Source: Rikenellaceae bacterium (GTDB taxonomy: Bacteria > Bacteroidota > Bacteroidia > Bacteroidales > Rikenellaceae). From it: a stretch of DNA of 64,000 bases. Every line of letters starts with the position of its first letter. Within the stretch, counting starts at the first letter, position 1. The DNA lies in the NCBI GenBank assembly GCA_009783565.1, contig WRDF01000008.1, positions 1 to 64,000 on the forward strand, written 5' to 3'. Position numbers and translations under genes: made by a program. Positions 54,107 through 60,290 of the stretch are shown piece after piece. The notes beneath the pieces were generated by a model that had not been told where the DNA came from, ran no database searches, and was given only the letters and a program-made list of their open reading frames with translations.

Positions 54107-55189
54107 CTATTTCGGCGCACGGCGATAAAGATATATCGCGACAACGGCGAAGATTATGTTCGGCAGCCAGACGGCGAACGTCGGGTCCATAGCCCCTCCT
54201 TTGGCAAACTCCTGTGCGAACCGCGCAAAGAGTATATATGTAAAACAGAGCGTTATACCTACGCCGATATGCAGCCCCGTGCCTCCGCGCACCTTGCGCG
54301 ATGACAGCGATACGCCTATGAGCGTGAGGATGAATATTGAAAAGGGGTTGGAGTATCGTTGAGCGCGTTCGACCTCGAACGTGGCGATATGCTGCGATCC
54401 TTTCTCCTTCTGCTCTCGGATAAACCGGTTCAGCTGGCCGATAGGCATGGCTTCGACAAGCTTTTCGATACGACCGAACTCGATGGCATCGAGATTTATC
54501 ATCGTATCCAGCTGCTCATGTCGCTCGAACCGTTCCACATCGCCCTCGAACGTGCGCGTGATGTGTTGCGGCGCGCTCCAACGCCTCGTGGCAGGATCGA
54601 ACGTCGGGCGCGCGGCCGCAAGCGACGAGACCATACGGTTGCCTTCATATTGTTGCAGGGCGAAAAATTGCGCTGTGTTATCGGCCTGGCGGTAACCCTG
54701 AATATAGACGAACACGCCGGGCGATACCTGTCGATAGATATGATAATCGACCTGCATGTTCAGGTTCTTGCGCCTGTGCCGTTCTTCGAAATCGAGGCGC
54801 TTGGCATTGGCCGGCGGAATCACGAACAGGCTCAGCACGAGCGACATTGCCGTGATCACAAAGGCCGATACGAAATACGGCCACATGAGCCGCCGAAAAC
54901 TCATTCCGCCTGAGAGCATGGCGATAATTTCGCTCTGGTAGGCCAGTTTCGATGTGAAGAAAATTACGGCGATAAACGTGAAAAGCGCCGTGAACTGGTT
55001 TACGAAATACGGTACGAAATTGAGATAATACTCAACGACAATGCCGCGAAACGTCGCTTTCGTCTCTATGAAGTCGTCGACACGCTCGACATAGTCGAAA
55101 ATCACCACAATGATGACAATCAACCCAATAGAAAACAGGAAAGTCCCAAGGAACTTCCTGATTATATATCGATCGAGTATCTTGAACAT
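54107..55189 (-). CDS. LptF/LptG family permease (YjgP/YjgQ)
   Basis: A 360-aa inner membrane protein. Helices at about 15-35, 55-75 and 100-120 frame the N-terminal group, a periplasmic beta-jellyroll (about 125-260) follows, and three helices close the protein. The start FKILDRYIIRKFLGTFLFSI is typical. LptF and LptG with the LptB ATPase extract lipopolysaccharide from the inner membrane. Bacteroidota often encode the two permeases at separate loci, so it may be either. It stands alone between two repeats. Confidence 0.9.
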   Translation of the reverse strand: MFKILDRYIIRKFLGTFLFSIGLIVIIVVIFDYVERVDDFIETKATFRGIVVEYYLNFVPYFVNQFTALFTFIAVIFFTSKLAYQSEIIAMLSGGMSFRRLMWPYFVSAFVITAMSLVLSLFVIPPANAKRLDFEERHRRKNLNMQVDYHIYRQVSPGVFVYIQGYRQADNTAQFFALQQYEGNRMVSSLAAARPTFDPATRRWSAPQHITRTFEGDVERFERHEQLDTMINLDAIEFGRIEKLVEAMPIGQLNRFIREQKEKGSQHIATFEVERAQRYSNPFSIFILTLIGVSLSSRKVRGGTGLHIGVGITLCFTYILFARFAQEFAKGGAMDPTFAVWLPNIIFAVVAIYLYRRAPK

Positions 55190-55232
55190 TTACTAATTCT
55201 GTGACATATTATCATTACGGCCTTTGATATTC

Positions 55233-55309
55233 GTCATTGCGAGCCTGAAAGGCGAAGCAATCCAGTGGTTTTTCCGGATTGCTTCGGGCCGTAAAGCCCT
55301 CGCAATGAC
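55233..55309. repeat. Palindromic repeat GTCATTGCGAG...CTCGCAATGAC
   Basis: The outer arms GTCATTGCGAG and CTCGCAATGAC flank paired inner segments GCGAAGCAATCC and GGATTGCTTCG. Similar GCAATC-type palindromes occur in many bacterial genomes. Only one copy is in this window, between glyS and the LptF/G gene. Confidence 0.7.
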
Positions 55310-55348
55310 AAATACGCTTGGTTTTCAGCCTTGCCGGATTTTAATAAC

Positions 55349-56890
55349 TTACATCTGTTTTTCCAGCAGCCCCCGCATCCCCGTTTCGCGGCCGACCAGC
55401 GTGTGCAGTTCGGCAATCGGCACGCGGCTTTGGGACATCGTATCGCGGTAACGCACGGTCACCGTGCCGTCCTCCGCCGTCTGGTGGTCTACCGTCACGC
55501 ACAGCGGCGTTCCGATAGCATCCTGTCGACGATAACGCTTGCCGATGCTGTCTTTTTCGTCGTACTGCAACGCATAGTCATAACGCAGCGTGCGCACTAT
55601 TTCTTGTGCTATTTCGGGCAAACCGTCCTTTTTCACCAACGGCAAAACCGCCACTTTCACGGGCGCGAGTGCCGGCGGAATGGCCATCACCACGCGCTCC
55701 TCGCCGTTGTCCAACGCCTCTTCGCGATACGCCGCCGAAAGCACCTGCAACACCATGCGATCCACTCCTATGGAGGTCTCCACGACATAAGGGATGTAGC
55801 TTTCGCCCGTTTCGGGGTCATGATAGCGCATCTTGCGCCCCGAGAATTTTTCGTGCTGCCCCAGATCGAAATCCGTGCGTGAGTGTATGCCTTCCACCTC
55901 CTTGAAACCGAACGGGAACTTATATTCGATGTCGCACGCCGCATTGGCATAGTGCGCCAGCTTTTCGTGCTCGTGGAAACGGTAATTCCCGTCGCCGAAA
56001 CCCAGCGCGCGATGCCATTTCATGCGTGCGGTGCGCCACGCCTCATACCACTCCATCTCGCTGCCGGGCTGCACGAAGAACTGCATCTCCATCTGCTCGA
56101 ACTCCCTCATGCGGAATATGAACTGCCGCGCCACGATCTCGTTGCGGAACGCTTTGCCTATTTGCGCAATACCGAACGGTATTTTCATGCGCCCCGTTTT
56201 CTGGACGTTCAGGAAGTTCACGAAGATTCCCTGCGCCGTTTCGGGGCGCAGATATATCGTGCTCGCACCGTCGGCCGCCGCACCTATCCGCGTGTCGAAC
56301 ATCAGATTGAATTGCCGCACCTCCGTCCAGTTGCGCGTTCCCGATACGGGGTCTGCAATCTCCTCGTCAATGATAACCTGCCTCAGCGCATCGAAATCGC
56401 TCGCGTTCAGCGCCGCGTTCATACGCTCGATGACCGAATCGCGCCGAGTCTGCAATTCCAACACTCTGGCGTTAGTCGAGCGGAATTGTGTTTCGTCGAA
56501 AGCCTCGCCGAACCGCTTGCGCGCTTTTTCGACTTCTTTATCTATCTTGTCGTCGATCTTTGCCGCGTGCTCTTCGATAAGCACGTCGGCGCGGTAACGT
56601 TTTTTCGAGTCCTTGTTGTCTATGAGCGGATCGTTGAATGCGCCCACATGCCCCGACGCTTCCCACGTGCGCGGGTGCATGAAGATCGACGCGTCGATGC
56701 CCACGATATTCTGATGCAGCCTGACCATCGACTCCCACCAATAGCGTTTGAGGTTGTTTTTCAGTTCCACGCCCATCTGGCCGTAGTCGTAAACGGCCGC
56801 AAGACCGTCGTATATCTCGCTCGACTGGAAAATGAAGCCATACTCCTTCGAGTGCGCAACGAGCTTTTTAAAAAGTTCTTCCTGTGTCAT
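55349..56890 (-). CDS. glyS: Glycyl-tRNA synthetase, dimeric eukaryote-like type
   Basis: A class II synthetase of 513 aa that charges tRNA-Gly as a homodimer (GlyQS), unlike the two-subunit bacterial form. Motifs: GFIFQSSEIYDGLAAVYDYG near the start, motif 2 FIFRMREFEQMEMQFFV, and motif 3 GVDRMVLQVL near 400, then the anticodon-binding domain. The start is ATG at 56890. A TTG eight codons upstream overlaps the TATCTTTG promoter element (56919-56912), so it is not used. Confidence 0.96.
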   Translation of the reverse strand: MTQEELFKKLVAHSKEYGFIFQSSEIYDGLAAVYDYGQMGVELKNNLKRYWWESMVRLHQNIVGIDASIFMHPRTWEASGHVGAFNDPLIDNKDSKKRYRADVLIEEHAAKIDDKIDKEVEKARKRFGEAFDETQFRSTNARVLELQTRRDSVIERMNAALNASDFDALRQVIIDEEIADPVSGTRNWTEVRQFNLMFDTRIGAAADGASTIYLRPETAQGIFVNFLNVQKTGRMKIPFGIAQIGKAFRNEIVARQFIFRMREFEQMEMQFFVQPGSEMEWYEAWRTARMKWHRALGFGDGNYRFHEHEKLAHYANAACDIEYKFPFGFKEVEGIHSRTDFDLGQHEKFSGRKMRYHDPETGESYIPYVVETSIGVDRMVLQVLSAAYREEALDNGEERVVMAIPPALAPVKVAVLPLVKKDGLPEIAQEIVRTLRYDYALQYDEKDSIGKRYRRQDAIGTPLCVTVDHQTAEDGTVTVRYRDTMSQSRVPIAELHTLVGRETGMRGLLEKQM

Positions 56891-56911
56891 CGGGTTTCGT
56901 GGTTTATCTTG

Positions 56912-56919
56912 CAAAGATA
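56912..56919 (-). promoter_or_regulatory. -7 element of glyS
   Basis: On the minus strand it reads TATCTTTG, matching TAnnTTTG, 22 bases before the glyS ATG. Confidence 0.65.
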
Positions 56920-56923
56920 GTTA

Positions 56924-56943
56924 TTTGTGTGGACAGACCTTAA
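56924..56943. repeat. Short repeat TTGTGTGGACAGACCTTAA, copy 3
   Basis: It matches the strings at 26963 and 14097 in 17 or more consecutive bases. It lies between the divergent glyS gene and the cysteine-peptide unit. Confidence 0.6.
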
Positions 56944-56964
56944 ATTACATGTTCCTAAAGTTCG

Positions 56965-56972
56965 TAAATTTG
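56965..56972 (+). promoter_or_regulatory. -7 element of the cysteine-peptide/propeller cluster
   Basis: TAAATTTG matches TAnnTTTG about 83 bases before the TTG start at 57055. A second candidate is the nearby GTTTTTG. Confidence 0.5.
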
Positions 56973-57054
56973 TTTTTGTAAATTTTATGCTTATATTGCA
57001 ACGGAATTTTGCACTAATATTAACTTCTAAAATCCAAACACCATTAGAAAACTA

Positions 57055-57510
57055 TTGTCAAAATTAACACCTAAGACGACTTTGAACAAGATTAATCTTG
57101 CTCTGACGGGTCTGTTCTGCGTAATGCTTGTCGGTAACATTTACATGCGGGCGAAGATGGATGGTCTTTACTTTCCTGACCCTGAGAACTGCGGCGCTTA
57201 TTTTGAAGATGTGGATGGGGTTGCGTATAGACATTGCTGTCCCGTTGGTCTTCTTTTTTGTCCGGAGTTACAACAATGCGTTTTTCCGGGAGACCCAAAT
57301 TGTACGTTTGATTGTGTGACTGCCGGCTCTTGCGAACCCGGACCCAGTGGCGGTAGAGTTGTAGATTGTTTCTCCAATTATGAAACACCTTCACACCCAA
57401 GAGATCCGGTTCATGGAGTTATTTCTTGCAAACCCGGCGTACCTCGTTGTACATGGGTGACTGTTATTGTAGACTCAGAGAGTCTTCGATCGCAATGTGT
57501 CTTACCTTAA
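57055..57510 (+). CDS. Cysteine-rich single-pass peptide, copy 1
   Basis: About 151 aa if it begins at TTG 57055. An in-frame stop at 57028 leaves no ATG before the conserved region. A hydrophobic segment (INLALTGLFCVMLVGNIYM, about 13-31) is followed by the conserved stretch RAKMDGLYFPDPENCGAYF and a variable tail with a dozen cysteines. The hydrophobic start, conserved core, Cys-rich variable tail and neighbouring propeller lipoprotein recall NVEALA-type peptides of Bacteroidota, but the NVEALA motif is absent. The conserved part is nearly identical in the copy at 58635. The cysteines suggest disulfides outside the cytoplasm. Function unknown. Confidence 0.65.
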   Translation: MSKLTPKTTLNKINLALTGLFCVMLVGNIYMRAKMDGLYFPDPENCGAYFEDVDGVAYRHCCPVGLLFCPELQQCVFPGDPNCTFDCVTAGSCEPGPSGGRVVDCFSNYETPSHPRDPVHGVISCKPGVPRCTWVTVIVDSESLRSQCVLP

Positions 57511-57528
57511 ATTAATTCCGATTTTTCT

Positions 57529-57552
57529 GAGCCGAGACTGATGTCTCGGCTC
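57529..57552 (+). promoter_or_regulatory. Hairpin between cysteine peptide 1 and propeller 1
   Basis: GAGCCGAGA (57529-57537) pairs with TCTCGGCTC (57544-57552) around six bases. No T run follows, so partial termination or an mRNA boundary is more likely than a full stop. Confidence 0.6.
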
Positions 57553-57577
57553 AATTAATTAAAAACACTGTATAACT

Positions 57578-58642
57578 ATGAGATTTGTCAATATATTTAT
57601 TTTTGTGGGGTTGTTGCTGGTCTCATGCGGGAGAAAGGATGGAATCCGATTCTACGGCGAGACCGTTGTCGTGGAGTATCCCGACCGCGTAGAGACGCTT
57701 GCCGGAATGGCGCTGGAACTGGAAGGAATATATACCGGTGGAATGACTGCTTATGACGGAATACTAATGCTTATGTCATATAAGCATCCCGATGGGATTG
57801 TTTACGTATACGATATTGAAACAGGGCAGCGTATAAACGCGATGCTCAGAAGAGGCAACGGGCCTGACGAAGTGATAAGCGTCATTTCTTCCATGAATCT
57901 CGAAAGAGATTCGAACGGCGAGTTTGCGATTTGGTTCAACGACTTCAACAGAGACAATCTTATGATGGTAAATACGCGGGGTGAGGTGCTGAAAAGGATC
58001 GAGACATCGCAGTTCAAAAGAAGAGACCAGTTTTTAGGACGGATTTTTGTTTTGAACGACAGCCTGCTGATAGCCTATATGCAGAGCGAGTCGGTATTCG
58101 AGAACGGCGGGCATAGGGTTATAGCCCCTCGTCACCGTCTTTTCAACTACGAGACGGGTGAGATGTTAAGGGAATACAAGTCGTACAGCGACTACAAGGT
58201 AAACGAGGACGCTGACTTTATTGTCGTTCGCCATTTAAATTCATATGACGAAATGAAACCCGACAGGAGCAAGATCGCCATGGTAATGCCGCTTATGAAT
58301 AAGATCAATATACTAGATATCGAATCGGGCAAGGTGAAATCGGTAGCTAAAAAGAACTCTCCCAATCTGAATATTGTGTTTTCGGGCAGGCCCGTAAGGT
58401 ATTATTATGTAGATATATTGAGTGACAATCACTGTATATATGCTATGGAAGGTGACCCCGATCAATCTCATCGATTCACGGGTAGAATCAATGTGTTTGA
58501 CTGGGACGGTAATTTCGTGAAGGTTCTTCAAATAGGTGAAGATGCAACAGTTTTCGCGTTCGATCCCGTTCGCAGGATGCTTTACGCGAAGAACGATTTG
58601 GAGGAAATAACCGTCTACGACTTGAATTTCCTGTATGAGTGA
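57578..58642 (+). CDS. Six-bladed beta-propeller lipoprotein, copy 1
   Basis: The 354-aa lipoprotein (signal MRFVNIFIFVGLLLVSC) resembles BF3164/TolB-like six-bladed propellers of Bacteroidota: VYVYDIETGQRINAMLRRGNGPDEV near residue 75, then repeated beta sheets ending in INVFDWDGNFVKVLQIGED and ITVYDLNFLYE. Such proteins often lie next to NVEALA-type peptides and may bind peptides or other ligands; their function is not known. Its end overlaps the start of the second cysteine-peptide gene by eight bases, so translation of the two is coupled. Confidence 0.78.
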   Translation: MRFVNIFIFVGLLLVSCGRKDGIRFYGETVVVEYPDRVETLAGMALELEGIYTGGMTAYDGILMLMSYKHPDGIVYVYDIETGQRINAMLRRGNGPDEVISVISSMNLERDSNGEFAIWFNDFNRDNLMMVNTRGEVLKRIETSQFKRRDQFLGRIFVLNDSLLIAYMQSESVFENGGHRVIAPRHRLFNYETGEMLREYKSYSDYKVNEDADFIVVRHLNSYDEMKPDRSKIAMVMPLMNKINILDIESGKVKSVAKKNSPNLNIVFSGRPVRYYYVDILSDNHCIYAMEGDPDQSHRFTGRINVFDWDGNFVKVLQIGEDATVFAFDPVRRMLYAKNDLEEITVYDLNFLYE

Positions 58643-59054
58643 AAAAATCCTTGCTCTGACGGGTCTGTTTTGCGTAATGCTTGTCGGTAACATCTACATG
58701 CGGGCGAAGATGGATGGTCTTTACTTTCCCGACCCTGAGAACTGCGGCGCTTATTTTGAAGATGTGGATGGGGTTGCGTATAGACATTGCTGCCCCGTGG
58801 GTCTTCTTTTTTGCGAGGAGCTACAAACTTGCGTTTTACCTGGAACGCCCGGTTGTTCGTTCGATTGTGTAGATTCCGGCTCTCCTTGCGAACCCGGCGG
58901 CAACGACATAATAATCGAATGTCAGTGCACGGGGTGGGGTGAAACAGGACGTTGTGTGACAGGTAACAACAGCGCTGTTAATCGAAGGATATGTGCCCAG
59001 AGTCCTCCGGGGGGTAATGTTAAGTGCGCAGAGTATGATGGCAGCTGCCGATAA
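58635..59054 (+). CDS. Cysteine-rich single-pass peptide, copy 2
   Basis: A 139-aa protein starting at ATG 58635 inside the 3' end of the propeller gene. From LALTGLFCVMLVGNIYM through the CCPVGLLFC motif it is identical in sequence to copy 1, and the DNA differs only at synonymous third positions. After that the tail diverges (EELQTCVLPGTPGCSFDC, then a different Cys-rich end). It probably spans the inner membrane once with the cysteine tail outside. No known family is assigned. Confidence 0.7.
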   Translation: MSEKILALTGLFCVMLVGNIYMRAKMDGLYFPDPENCGAYFEDVDGVAYRHCCPVGLLFCEELQTCVLPGTPGCSFDCVDSGSPCEPGGNDIIIECQCTGWGETGRCVTGNNSAVNRRICAQSPPGGNVKCAEYDGSCR

Positions 59055-59062
59055 CCACAAAA

Positions 59063-59092
59063 CAGGCAGAGGCATCTTCTTGCCTCTGCCTG
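59063..59092 (+). terminator. Hairpin between cysteine peptide 2 and propeller 2
   Basis: CAGGCAGAGGCA (59063-59074) pairs perfectly with TGCCTCTGCCTG (59081-59092), followed by CTTAATTTTACT. It is at the same place as the hairpin after copy 1. It may act as a partial terminator. Confidence 0.65.
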
Positions 59093-59113
59093 CTTAATTT
59101 TACTCTGTTTGCC

Positions 59114-60238
59114 ATGAGATACTTAACTATTCTTTTAGCGCTGTCGATAATATTGTCAGGGTGCGGTAAGAAAAGAAGCGAATATGCTTCTTTTTTCGTA
59201 CAGCCCGTTGAAAATGAGAGAAACATTCTTTTCGAGTCGCTCGACATCGAAACATTCATAGTCACCCTGCCAAGCAGTTCTCACTTGGGATTCAGCGGCA
59301 TAGGAAGCGACCGGATTTATTTTAACGACCGGTATACTTGTCGAATTTATGAGTTTGACAAGGACATAAATATGGTTGCGCGCCATCTGGGGAAAGGAAG
59401 AGGCCCGAAAGAAATACCCCTTAGTAGTATTGGCGGATTTACGACTTCGGATAATGGAGACTTTCTTCTTGTTGGATTTACCAGAGATTTGTTTGTTTAT
59501 GACTCGGAATTTAATTTCCGCTCCGAGACGTGTTTTATAGCGTGGCCTGTGCCTGACGATAAACGATCCCTTTTTGAAAGGGATGATTTTTACAACCAAC
59601 TAAATTACGATCATATTATAATCATACCGCACAAGGATCGCATTTATTTTAATGTTCTTGTAGATGCTGATGAGTTTAATATCTCACATCATGACTATTA
59701 TTGCAATGCCAGAATATTGATAGAGGTAGATATGCAGGACGGAACTATCCTAAGGACATTCGGTCGCCTCTCGCCTGAAATTAAATATATGTCGGCTTTC
59801 TGGCATTTTCAGTACGATATCGATGAAAATGGATATTTCTATTTGAGTTTCGAGCCGGATCATCTTATATACGTATATGATAATGACTATAATATTATCT
59901 ACTCGTTCGGTCACGCCGGACGCGATATGAATATGGATCACCTGCAATTAACGTTGGATGAGACATATATGAGAAGAGCTACTGTCGAACGTAAAGACAA
60001 AGGGCATTATACTTCGATTAAAAAAATAGGCGATTATGTTTTCCGGACTTACAAAACCGGTAGTCCTGCGAACGTCGACCGTTTGCAGATATATCACGGC
60101 ACTACGCTTATCGCCGATGTCGATGTTCCGCCTGACTTTGCTGTTCTTGGCTATATCGCCCCGTACTATTACTCGCACTTTGTGGGAGATGAGAGAGCCG
60201 AGACGCTGACCATTCACATGTTCAGATTGGATATGTAA
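59114..60238 (+). CDS. Six-bladed beta-propeller lipoprotein, copy 2
   Basis: The 374-aa lipoprotein (signal MRYLTILLALSIILSGC) has the same build as copy 1 but little sequence identity. The marker motif is MVARHLGKGRGPKEIPLSS near residue 95, with blades such as LIYVYDNDYNIIYSFGHAG. It ends the duplicated peptide/propeller cluster and converges on the metallopeptidase-barrel gene. Substrate or partner is unknown; the preceding cysteine peptide is an obvious candidate. Confidence 0.78.
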   Translation: MRYLTILLALSIILSGCGKKRSEYASFFVQPVENERNILFESLDIETFIVTLPSSSHLGFSGIGSDRIYFNDRYTCRIYEFDKDINMVARHLGKGRGPKEIPLSSIGGFTTSDNGDFLLVGFTRDLFVYDSEFNFRSETCFIAWPVPDDKRSLFERDDFYNQLNYDHIIIIPHKDRIYFNVLVDADEFNISHHDYYCNARILIEVDMQDGTILRTFGRLSPEIKYMSAFWHFQYDIDENGYFYLSFEPDHLIYVYDNDYNIIYSFGHAGRDMNMDHLQLTLDETYMRRATVERKDKGHYTSIKKIGDYVFRTYKTGSPANVDRLQIYHGTTLIADVDVPPDFAVLGYIAPYYYSHFVGDERAETLTIHMFRLDM

Positions 60239-60290
60239 AAATTTAGATTTCGAACAGGTAGTCTATTACATAAAGTGACATATGCTCGTG

